From Nostoc sp. S13 (GTDB lineage: Bacteria > Cyanobacteriota > Cyanobacteriia > Cyanobacteriales > Nostocaceae), in the NCBI RefSeq assembly GCF_029379315.1, contig NZ_JAQYWQ010000015.1, forward strand, positions 19,116 to 83,115: DNA of 64,000 bases, given 5' to 3'. Position numbers and translations under genes: made by a program. The notes under the pieces are model-generated. The model saw nothing but the letters and a program-made list of their open reading frames with translations. It was not told the origin of the DNA and searched no databases. Positions 28,568-35,611 of the stretch are shown one piece after another (positions within the stretch are counted from its first letter, which is position 1; the number at the start of each line of letters is the position of its first letter).

Positions 28568-29026
28568 CAGGTTCGTGCCTATGCTCATTTAGTGACAGTT
28601 CTGGGTAATTTAGGCGTAGCAGATAAAAGCAACGGTTTGGTTTACCTGGCTCAAGCAATCTGGCTGACGCTGAGGATTCAAACCCCCTTAGCCAACACTA
28701 TTCAGTTAATCCGTGTTTTTTTATATAATGCAGTCCCTAAAAACGATGAACTAGAAGTTTTATTAGGAACAACGGCTATGTTCTTTTGCAACTACCAAAG
28801 TGAAGGTCATCCCCAGTTAGAGGAACTTCAAGAGCGTAGTTTCGAGATGATATCAGGGGCGGCAAGTGCCCAAGGAATTGAGACACAGGAAGCATTTGAT
28901 AATTGGTTTGTTCAGCAACGGCTAAATGATCCAGAATATTTCCTCCCCCGACTCAATCAACGTCTAGAGGAGATAGTCGGCGATCGGTGGTTGTTTGACC
29001 GCAGTCAAGTTTCAATGGGTGAATAA
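27527..29026 (+). CDS. TPR-repeat region of the CHAT-TPR gene (-1 frame)
   Basis: The frame is open from before 27485, and the listed ATG lacks a ribosome binding site, so independent initiation is doubtful. It encodes nine TPR-like units of 40 residues (one of 41), consensus QIGDVQGKATTLNNMAQVIA plus QQGDIPRAIALWEQSLEIFE, then a C-terminal helical domain of about 150 residues that ends SQVSMGE. This is the arrangement of cyanobacterial CHAT-TPR proteins, where TPRs sense a partner and the CHAT domain cleaves. Joined to the CHAT frame by a -1 shift, the product would have about 889 residues. Confidence 0.85.
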   Translation: MALVIAQQGDIPRAIALWEQNLEIFEQIGDVKGKANTLNNMATVIIDQGDIARAIALYDQSLEISEQIGDIQGKAVTLNNMAQVIAQQGDIPRAIALWEQSLEIFEQIGDVQGKATTLSNMGQVISQQGDIPRAIALWEQSLEIFEQIGDIQGKAAIVGCMAQVIFQQADIARAIALWEQNMEIFEQIGDVKGKAATLNNMAQVIIAQQGDIPRAIALYEQSLEIKEQIGDVKGKAITLNNMAEVIVQQGDIPRAIALWEQSLEIFEQIGDVQNKATTLSNMGWVSDQQGDIARAIALYEQCLEIKEQIGDVQGKATTLNNMASLAGKTGDKARQLELNLQAALALVQVRAYAHLVTVLGNLGVADKSNGLVYLAQAIWLTLRIQTPLANTIQLIRVFLYNAVPKNDELEVLLGTTAMFFCNYQSEGHPQLEELQERSFEMISGAASAQGIETQEAFDNWFVQQRLNDPEYFLPRLNQRLEEIVGDRWLFDRSQVSMGE

Positions 29027-29029
29027 AGG

Positions 29030-29118
29030 GAAATGCGATCGCATTACTCTTAAATTAATTGGCGACAATGTAACCAGCTTATGCAATCCCTCAATATCAC
29101 ACTGCCAGATGCGATATG
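29030..29118 (+). repeat. Direct repeat with antitoxin-like start, copy 1
   Basis: The segment GGGAAATGCGATCGC...CCAGATGCGAT recurs with few differences at 29420-29510. Inside it, ATG at 29079 opens MQSLNITLPDAIWNLN and stops, which looks like the first residues of a small antitoxin. Copy 2 reads MQSFNITLPDAIANTLNAYK before its stop. Both are fragments. Confidence 0.6.
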
Positions 29119-29268
29119 GAACCTCAACTAATACAGAGTTCTCCCGACATCCTTTCTGGTACACCAGTTTTCTATGGAACTCGCGTACCAGTACAAACAT
29201 TGGTTGATTATCTCGAAGCAGGCGATCGCCTCGACGACACTACAGCTATTAGACTTATCCACAAATAA
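29116..29268 (+). pseudogene. DUF433-type antitoxin-like gene truncated by the 141-bp element
   Basis: ATG at 29116 starts MEPQLIQSSPDILSGTPVFY and continues GTRVPVQTLVDYLEAGDRLDD, the DUF433 core. After TTAI the frame enters the 141-bp element (from 29250) and stops after RLIHK. Removing the element leaves IIVT and a stop, so the normal C-terminal third was probably already lost. DUF433 proteins are usually paired with DUF5615 toxins; none is visible here. Confidence 0.75.
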
Positions 29269-29390
29269 ACCTCAAAATAGCTGAAACCCTTACATAGCTG
29301 GCTTTTTAGCTTATATAAAACAGGAACCTCTAAAACCCTCTCCAGAGCTAGGTTTCAGCCAAATAAAGTTCTCATTTCCGGATAAGTCTA
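29250..29390 (-). mobile_element. 141-bp MITE, copy 2 (inverted)
   Basis: This copy is identical to the reverse complement of 26193-26333. Together they bracket the CHAT-TPR gene and the DUF433 remnant in inverted orientation. It interrupts the DUF433 frame. Confidence 0.95.
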
Positions 29391-29419
29391 TTGTTACATA
29401 ATTATGATTTATGTTGGAT

Positions 29420-29510
29420 TGCTGAGGGGAAATGCGATCGCGTTAATCTTAAATTGGTGACAATATAACCAGCTTATGCAATCCTTCAATATCACACTGC
29501 CAGATGCGAT
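29420..29510 (+). repeat. Direct repeat with antitoxin-like start, copy 2
   Basis: This copy matches 29030-29118 and continues into MQSFNITLPDAIANTLNAYK (ATG at 29476) before a TAA. No further antitoxin or toxin sequence follows up to 29806, which is otherwise AT-rich and featureless. Confidence 0.6.
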
Positions 29511-29806
29511 CGCTAATACTCTCAATGCCTATAAGTAAGTCGGCGTTAAAAAATGAACCTATATAACAAAGTATAAAGTCAGCAAAAAGCTTATAAATGA
29601 ATCGTTCCATGGTTTTACAAAAATTAATATACCTTGGTTTTATTGTGCCAACTTACTTATGATATAACTATCATTGTTGACTTGTTGCCATCTAAGCAAC
29701 ACAGTAGAAGCTTGAATTACTCACTATATCCGTTACTTTAAGTAATAATGAGTACTTCGTTAGTCTGTAATATGCACAACAGAAAAATAGCCTGGAGATT
29801 AATAAA

Positions 29807-30178
29807 ATGTTGACAGTTATTAAACGTTTGTTCATCGGTACACTAACACTTGTTTTTCCATCTGGTATCTTTTTAACTACTGGAGTTGGCGTTGCTAAAG
29901 CTGACTATTTAGTTAAAAACGCATAGATCACAACTGTTCAAAATACTTCATCTAATGGCGATAATTATGCTGTTGGTGTAAGCGGTGGAATCGGTCCTTG
30001 TATCAATCAGATAGTAATCTTCCCTGCATCAGCAGTACTCAATCGCGATATTCACTCACGTGGCTATCAAGCTGCATTAACTGCACTAACTCAAGGATAT
30101 TTAGTAAGTATTTACGACTATTCTGGTACTTCTTGCAGTAATGGAGGTCAAATATCTATTAGCAAACAATCAAACTAA
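29807..30178 (+). pseudogene. Small secreted protein (DUF5992-like) with one in-frame TAG
   Basis: ATG 29807 follows GGAG by nine bases. The frame encodes a signal peptide (MLTVIKRLFIGTLTLVFPSG, then cleavage near AKA), then DYLVKNA and a TAG at 29924-29926. The same frame continues ITTVQNTSSNGDNYAVGVSG to SISKQSN and TAA at 30176-30178, 123 codons in all. Two Cys residues remain. The later part resembles small secreted DUF5992-type proteins. The amber codon lies just after the mature N-terminus, so the product would be lost unless it is read through. Confidence 0.7.
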
Positions 30179-30518
30179 GTACAGGATTTCATAAGTTCGT
30201 AGCGTTATTAAATCTTGTAAAGCCTTACTAGTAGGTCGCTCAATTCGTTACGAACTTATAATAAAAGACAGACTGACAATAAGTTGAAAGAGGCGCTAAA
30301 CGATTCTGGAATCCCAGATAAAGACCTATAACGCCCAATTACCCCATTGGACTCGCCCTAACGCCCGATGCTGCCTCTAGTAGCTAGGGTGTTTTGCTTT
30401 GTGGTTTAGACGCAGTACGCCACAACACAGCAATGGGCTATACAGACAAAACCCACGGAGGTGGGTTTCAAATTCCTGAGTCCGCGCAGGCGGAGGAAAG
30501 ATTGTGTAGCGGCGATTT
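30179..30518. other. Intergenic region with small hairpins
   Basis: No gene is seen. Short palindromes such as AACCCACGGAGGTGGGTT (about 30449-30466) and a CCGCGCAGGCGG motif belong to dispersed repeats. Confidence 0.5.
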
Positions 30519-31022
30519 CTAATCACCAGGTATATTTATTTGTAAAGGTGAGATGCTCTCATACATCTGTTTATGTTTGGCTAAAAGGTCTTGATATTTC
30601 TCATTTGTCTTTGCTTCTACCCACTTGGCTTTAAATATTGCTGCTGACTCGGCTTTAACTGGGTCTACTTCATAAGGAAGAATCTCTTTTTTGGAATCTG
30701 AAGTTTCCGAATTTTGTTTATATTTCCTGCCACTTTTATGATTAGCATAACGGCGAGAGCGTGTATAGCCCATTTGGATAAACTTCCTTGCCATATCTGC
30801 GCCGACAAAATCATCTTCTTCTAGATATGCAAGAAAAATCTCGTATATTTTTTCACTCGACTCTCTAGCAATATCAGGAGTTTTAAACCGCCAGTAGGGA
30901 AGAATTTCCGATTTGTATGGTTCAACCAAAAGTACACCCTGCTCACCCTTTCCAACACGATAAAGTTCGGGATGTTGGCGAAAATCGATATTTTTAAAGT
31001 CTAAAGAATAATCAAATGGCAT
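30519..31022 (-). CDS. DUF4385 family protein
   Basis: The 167-residue protein begins MPFDYSLDFKNIDFRQHPEL and contains GEQGVLLVEPYKSEILPYWR and MARKFIQMGYTRSRRYANHK, the conserved blocks of DUF4385. The family is widespread in cyanobacteria and in T4-like phages, and its function is unknown. The C-terminal 50 residues are charged and helical. It stands alone, divergent from the VOC gene with 76 bases between starts. Confidence 0.85.
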   Translation of the reverse strand: MPFDYSLDFKNIDFRQHPELYRVGKGEQGVLLVEPYKSEILPYWRFKTPDIARESSEKIYEIFLAYLEEDDFVGADMARKFIQMGYTRSRRYANHKSGRKYKQNSETSDSKKEILPYEVDPVKAESAAIFKAKWVEAKTNEKYQDLLAKHKQMYESISPLQINIPGD

Positions 31023-31098
31023 GATAGATTTTTATTATTCATAATAAACTTTAAGAAAAAGTTGAACTTCTATCCTAGTAAAGAGATTTTGTTCTACT

Positions 31099-31566
31099 AT
31101 GCTATCTAGTACCCAATCCGTAAACAGTCTCCTTGCGCCAGGAAATCTGCGTAAAGTACATCACATTGCCCTCAACGTCCAGGATATGCAAGCCTCGCGC
31201 TACTTTTATGGCACAATCCTGGGTTTGCATGAACTTACAGGCGACGAAGTACCCGCAACCCTAGTGAAACTTGTCGCATCTGGGAAAGTAGCCAACTTCA
31301 TCACCCCGGATGGGACAATTTTGGATTTATTTGGGGAACCAGATTTAACACCACCAAATCCAGACCCAGAAAAGACTTTCACCAGAGCCTACCATCTCGC
31401 CTTTGACATCGATCCGCAGTTATTCGATCGCGCGGTGACAGTGATCAGAGAAAATAAAATAGCGATCGCTCATGGCCCAGTCACTCGTCCTACTGGTAGA
31501 GGAGTGTATTTTTACGATCCAGATGGCTTTATGATTGAAATTCGTTGCGATCCAGATGTCCATTAA
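31099..31566 (+). CDS. VOC (glyoxalase/dioxygenase) superfamily protein
   Basis: The 155-residue protein has paired beta-alpha-beta-beta-beta modules. Probable metal ligands are the His in VHHIALNVQD (about 21), the His in AYHLAFDID (about 96) and the Glu in FMIEIRCDP (about 149). The GRGVYFYDPDGFMIEIR ending is the family signature. Members isomerise or cleave small molecules, or bind antibiotics; the substrate is unknown. Confidence 0.88.
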   Translation: MLSSTQSVNSLLAPGNLRKVHHIALNVQDMQASRYFYGTILGLHELTGDEVPATLVKLVASGKVANFITPDGTILDLFGEPDLTPPNPDPEKTFTRAYHLAFDIDPQLFDRAVTVIRENKIAIAHGPVTRPTGRGVYFYDPDGFMIEIRCDPDVH

Positions 31567-31605
31567 AAATTATTTGTCAGCGAACAAAAAACGGTAAATG
31601 CTTCT

Positions 31606-32184
31606 ATGACAGCACTGACATTAAACCTTAATTCAATTATTAAACTGACAAGAGAGCAGTTCTATCATCTGTGTGAAGAAAACCCCGATTTAAAATTAGA
31701 ACGCAATGTCCAAGGAGAATTAGTCATAATGCCACCAACAGGAGGAGAAACTGGAAAAAGTAATGTTAATTTAATTCTGCAATTAGCATCATGGAATGAA
31801 CAAAAGCAACTAGGCGAAGTTTTTGATTCTTCAACTGGATTTACTTCACCAAACGGTGCTGACCGTTCTCCTGATGTTTCTTGGGTAGAAAAATATCGTT
31901 GGGATAGTTTGACTAAAGAACAAAGAGAAAAATTTCTTCCTTTATGTCCTGACTTTATAATTAAAATAATGTCGCCATCTGACACTTTAAGAAAAGTTTA
32001 AGAAAAAATGCATGAGTATATGTCAAATGGGTGTCGTTTAGGTTGGCTGATAAATCGAAAAAAACAGGAAGTTTAAATTTATCGTCCCGGACAAGATATA
32101 GAAATTTTAAAATCACCTCAAACTCTTTCCGGGGAAACTGTTTTACCCGATTTTACACTCAGTTTGAAAAAAATTTGGGGATAA
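31606..32184 (+). pseudogene. Uma2-family endonuclease-like gene with two in-frame TAA codons
   Basis: The frame of 192 codons has TAA at 31999-32001 and 32074-32076. It reads ...MSPSDTLRKV, stop, EKMHEYMSNGCRLGWLINRK, KQEV, stop, IYRPGQDIEILKSP to KKIWG and a final TAA, the whole usual Uma2 length. Intact relatives have Gln and Glu at these positions. The catalytic strand reads FIIKIMS instead of the usual FVIEIMS, so the PD-(D/E)xK Glu is also lost. The gene is therefore inactive by two criteria. Confidence 0.8.
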
Positions 32185-32217
32185 TAATGTTTGAAAATGC
32201 CCGCACAGAACATAGGC

Positions 32218-32243
32218 TAGGCTAGCATAACTGTGCTAGCCTA
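32218..32243. terminator. 10-bp-stem hairpin after the Uma2 pseudogene
   Basis: TAGGCTAGCA pairs with TGCTAGCCTA around a six-base loop, 33 bases after the final stop. There is no T-run, so terminator function is uncertain. Confidence 0.4.
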
Positions 32244-32319
32244 CTGTATTTCACAGAATTGATAAATGCTCGATGCCAAAAGTGGCAACAATTTTTTAAA
32301 GTCCAATAGTTAATCTACT

Positions 32320-32616
32320 ATGATCGGCAAACTCATGCAAATATTTAAAGTAATTGAAGACACAATCACAAAACCACCAATTCCCCACGAACCATACAAG
32401 CAATCATTGAAAGCGTGGGCAATGTATTGTTTGCGAGACAAAGGTTTTATAGTCGTTTATGCTCAAAATGCCGACTTTGCTATTGAGAGGAAAGGCGCAG
32501 AAAATCTGTATTTTAAAGTTTCAAATAGCCCTGATGATTTAGATAATTCTCTAAGCTGGATTGTTTGGGATAGCGCAACTAAAAGTGCCAGTCTCATTCC
32601 CCAAAAAATAGACTGA
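32320..32616 (+). CDS. Small hypothetical protein
   Basis: The 98-residue protein has an alpha-beta pattern (YKQSLKAWAMYCLRDKGFIV, then VYAQNADFAIERKGAENLYF). The order is reminiscent of small restriction-endonuclease-like folds with a D-x-E step (DFAIE), but the evidence is weak. The composition is normal and it lies between two Uma2 loci. I recognise no family. Confidence 0.55.
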   Translation: MIGKLMQIFKVIEDTITKPPIPHEPYKQSLKAWAMYCLRDKGFIVVYAQNADFAIERKGAENLYFKVSNSPDDLDNSLSWIVWDSATKSASLIPQKID

Positions 32617-32654
32617 TGCCCAAATATTCATCAAATATTTTCCTGATTCTTTAA

Positions 32655-33386
32655 CTATTCTGGCTCTTGAATTCTGACTCCTGAATTCTGACTAGACAAC
32701 TGCTGCACAAATATTTGATATTCTGGTGAATTTAATCCCAACTGCAACACAGCCAATACTTGCTGCATATTCCCAGCAAGTAAATCTGACATTGATAACC
32801 ACAAACCAGGAAATACTTCACTTTTGATAATTCCATCTACTTCCACTTCTAAGGAGACATATTCTCCTTGTTGCAGGCGAAACCAATCTAATTTGTTTTC
32901 AAATATTTGCCAAATAATGTATTCTTTTACCCCATTGCGACCATAAACTTTTTTTTTGTCATATAAATCAATAGCAACACTGCTAGCTGCTATCTCTATT
33001 ACGAGTTCTGGCGCACCTTCGATGTAATCATCATGACTTAAACGAGATTGTCCTTGAGATCTTGGTGTTATTAATAGCACTCCATCAGGTTGCGGTTCAT
33101 TGTCTCGATCTAAGCGGACTGTTGGCTTAATTCCCAATCTCACACCAGGGGTTGATGCTTCATAAACTCCCAACCAAGTGATTGTATGACCATGTGGTTC
33201 AGCATGACTTTCAAAGCGTAACGGGGATGCCAAGTATACAACTCCTTCAATTAATTCTGCCTTTTGATGACGGGGCATTGCTTGATAGCGCCGTTCAAAT
33301 TCGTAGCGAGTGAGGCGATCGCCATTTTCTAAAGGAGGAATTCGCTGCTTGAGTGATACGTTGACCATGATTTTCTGCTCTGGCAA
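32655..33386 (-). CDS. Uma2-family endonuclease-like protein
   Basis: The 243-residue protein has the Uma2 PD-(D/E)xK residues in order: Asp in PQPDGVLLI, Glu in PELVIEIAASS and Lys in LYDKKKVYGRNGVKEYIIW. A C-terminal extension (SDLLAGNMQQVLAVLQLG) follows. Uma2 proteins are abundant in cyanobacteria; nuclease activity is inferred from fold and the cellular role is unknown. Confidence 0.88.
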   Translation of the reverse strand: MPEQKIMVNVSLKQRIPPLENGDRLTRYEFERRYQAMPRHQKAELIEGVVYLASPLRFESHAEPHGHTITWLGVYEASTPGVRLGIKPTVRLDRDNEPQPDGVLLITPRSQGQSRLSHDDYIEGAPELVIEIAASSVAIDLYDKKKVYGRNGVKEYIIWQIFENKLDWFRLQQGEYVSLEVEVDGIIKSEVFPGLWLSMSDLLAGNMQQVLAVLQLGLNSPEYQIFVQQLSSQNSGVRIQEPE

Positions 33387-33570
33387 AGAGTCTTACTTTA
33401 TTATGGCTTAGTGCATATTTTTCTTGTGATCCACTGCCCAAGCCTTATCTTGTCAAATAATCGCTATATAGCCCTTCTGGGTTGAGTTCAATACAGACCT
33501 AATCCCCACTTCCCTACTAGCGTTGGGGAGTAAGCCTCAAAGCTTCTCTCCTTTTAGGAGAGAGGTCAAA

Positions 33571-34338
33571 TTATATTGCATACAAACGAGAAGCGCTAGA
33601 ATCAGGTTTCTCAAACACCATTAAATGCTGTCGAGGTAACAAGTTTTTAGTTTCACGCCAAACTAAACCAACAGCTTGCATTTCTTTACGGACTTGCTTT
33701 TGAGTCATCTTGTGCAGACCTTTAATCATAATAAAGGGATTTTCACCTCGATACTCAACTAGCACTACCCGACCACCTGGTTTAAGTCCTTTGACAATTC
33801 CTTGCATCACTTCTTGGGGATACTCAAGTTCATGGTAAGCATCCACCATTAACGCCAAATCGACACTTTCAGATGGTAAGTTGGGGTCGCTAAGGGTTGC
33901 TAAAACAGGCTCAACATTAGTGATATTTTTCCCTTTTTTGAACAAATCAATGATTTCCAACATTTCTGGCTGAACATCTACAGCCAACACCTTACCTGCT
34001 GTTAATAAAGGCGCGATGCGAAAGCTCAAGTAACCTGTACCAGCACCAATATCCGCCACCACATCATTAGGTTTTAGATTGAGGACACTGACTACCTTAC
34101 TTGGCTGTTCCTCTCCCTCTCGGCTTGGACGTTCTAGCCAGCCAGCGCCAGTGTATCCCATAACTTTGGCAATTTCTCGCCCCATGTAATATTTGCCGAT
34201 ACCATCTGGACTGTGGATTATCCGTTGTTCGTAAACTGTTGTGGATGAAGACGCAGCTTGTACTGTCAGGGTTGGGTTCAGCAGCAAACAACTCAATATC
34301 ACAACAAGAGTTACTATAAAGTGGAGAAAATTTGACAT
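33571..34338 (-). CDS. Exported class I SAM-dependent methyltransferase
   Basis: From ATG 34338 (MSNFLHFIVTLVVILSCLLL) the protein has 255 residues with a signal peptide or N-terminal anchor ending near VQAASSS. The SAM-binding motif I is DVVADIGAGTGYLSFR, motif II follows in VLAVDVQPEML, and SVDLALMVDAYHEL is motif IV. A periplasmic or membrane-tethered methyltransferase is unusual because SAM is cytoplasmic, but cyanobacteria carry several of this type. The start lies six bases from that of the divergent methyltransferase gene. An earlier start at 34374 would overlap that gene. Confidence 0.85.
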   Translation of the reverse strand: MSNFLHFIVTLVVILSCLLLNPTLTVQAASSSTTVYEQRIIHSPDGIGKYYMGREIAKVMGYTGAGWLERPSREGEEQPSKVVSVLNLKPNDVVADIGAGTGYLSFRIAPLLTAGKVLAVDVQPEMLEIIDLFKKGKNITNVEPVLATLSDPNLPSESVDLALMVDAYHELEYPQEVMQGIVKGLKPGGRVVLVEYRGENPFIMIKGLHKMTQKQVRKEMQAVGLVWRETKNLLPRQHLMVFEKPDSSASRLYAI

Positions 34339-34344
34339 TTGGTT

Positions 34345-35163
34345 ATGACTGATCAGGATAGCTATAAGCAGCAACTAAGAGAATTTTATGGTAGTAGAAC
34401 GACTTATGACTATGAAGAAGGTACTCGCCATCCTCTAGAAGCCAAGCTCTTACTTGAATTTGTGCCACTAAATTCGGGACAGAAAATCCTTGATGTGGCA
34501 ACTGGAACAGGTTTAGTAGCGATACCCGCATCTGAAAAAGTTGGTTCAGATGGTTATGTGATTGGGATTGATATGACCCCTGGAATGTTGCATCAAGCAA
34601 GACTTAAGATTGCCGCAGCAAGATTACAAAACATTGAGTTGATTGAGGCAGATGCAGAATATTTCAACTTTAGTGATAGTAGTTTTGATGTTATCTTTTG
34701 CTGTGAGGCACTTGTACTTTTTCCTGATATTCTTGCTACTTTGCAAAACTGGTATCGCTACTTGAAAACAGGAGGGTATGTAGCATTTACCTGTCCTCCC
34801 GAAACTGCTTTTATGGCATCTCTTCAACAGAGGATCTGCGCTAGAGTTTTGGGCGAATCGCTACCACATATCCTTGAACCACTGGGGACTCCAGAAAAAT
34901 GTCGAAATTTGCTCAATCAGGCAGGTTTTAGAGATATCGAAATTAAGATTGAGCCATCAGGACGTTATCGCCAGCTTAGGGATAGCAGATTATCTGGGAC
35001 AGTAATTAATATAAATTTTAAAGGTAATCCGTTGTTGTCAAAATTATCAGAAGAACAATTAAATCAGTTGCAAGTTGAGTACAAAGCAGAAATTGAGAAA
35101 TTAGCAACTGAGCAAGGTCTTTGGGAAGACACTACAAAGTTCTTTGTTCGCGCTCGAAAATAA
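34345..35163 (+). CDS. Class I SAM-dependent methyltransferase (Methyltransf_11 type)
   Basis: The 272-residue protein has motif I ILDVATGTGLVAIPAS, an acidic end of strand 2 in VIGIDMTPGML, and SFDVIFCCEALVLFPD as the post-strand-4 region. Its ATG at 34345 lies back to back with the exported methyltransferase gene, so the two promoters must overlap the coding regions of their neighbours. The substrate is unknown. Confidence 0.88.
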   Translation: MTDQDSYKQQLREFYGSRTTYDYEEGTRHPLEAKLLLEFVPLNSGQKILDVATGTGLVAIPASEKVGSDGYVIGIDMTPGMLHQARLKIAAARLQNIELIEADAEYFNFSDSSFDVIFCCEALVLFPDILATLQNWYRYLKTGGYVAFTCPPETAFMASLQQRICARVLGESLPHILEPLGTPEKCRNLLNQAGFRDIEIKIEPSGRYRQLRDSRLSGTVININFKGNPLLSKLSEEQLNQLQVEYKAEIEKLATEQGLWEDTTKFFVRARK

Positions 35164-35611
35164 ATTGATGAGCAAAGCTTTAGTTCTAACCTGACCAATG
35201 ATTCCTTGATGGTACAGAGCAAGTGCAATACGCTTGGATTAAGGTAAAATCTTTTGTCAAAGTCAATTTTTTTATCGTAGACGCAAAGCGGCTTGCCGCA
35301 GGCTACCACAGAGGCGCAGAGAACACCGAGACAAGAAAGAAATGCTTAACTGAACTGTATTGAGATTTGCGGATTTATTCGTGGGGTCATCCAAAATCCA
35401 AAATCGTTCGACTGAGCGACTTGCCTTGAGCGTACCCCTACGGGGAAGCAAGCTACGCGCAGCGTCTGGTAGAGAAGCCGAAAGGAGCAGAAGTCTAAAA
35501 TCCAAAATTGTCTGACAGTTTAACCTCATAGACCGATGTAGAAGTAAATATTTTCAGATTTACTTGAAGCAGCTCCTTTAAAAATTCGTAATCCAACCTT
35601 TGGACGCTTAT
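35164..35611. repeat. Intergenic region with dispersed repeats
   Basis: About 35249-35362 is an inverted relative of repeats at 38061-38235 and 42497-42712 (shared ends GTCAAAGTCAATTTTTTTA and TGCTTAACTGAACTGTATT). About 35393-35518 carries CCAAAATCCAAAATCG, TTCGACTGAGC and palindromic 'aagctacgcgcagcg' motifs. No gene is seen. Confidence 0.7.

Noticed and set aside
31606..32184. Alternative genetic code, suggested by several in-frame TAA/TAG codons
   Set aside because: The large housekeeping genes here (tex, gyrA, gyrB, sigA, glcD) have clean frames, and this gene also lost a catalytic residue, so decay is the better explanation.
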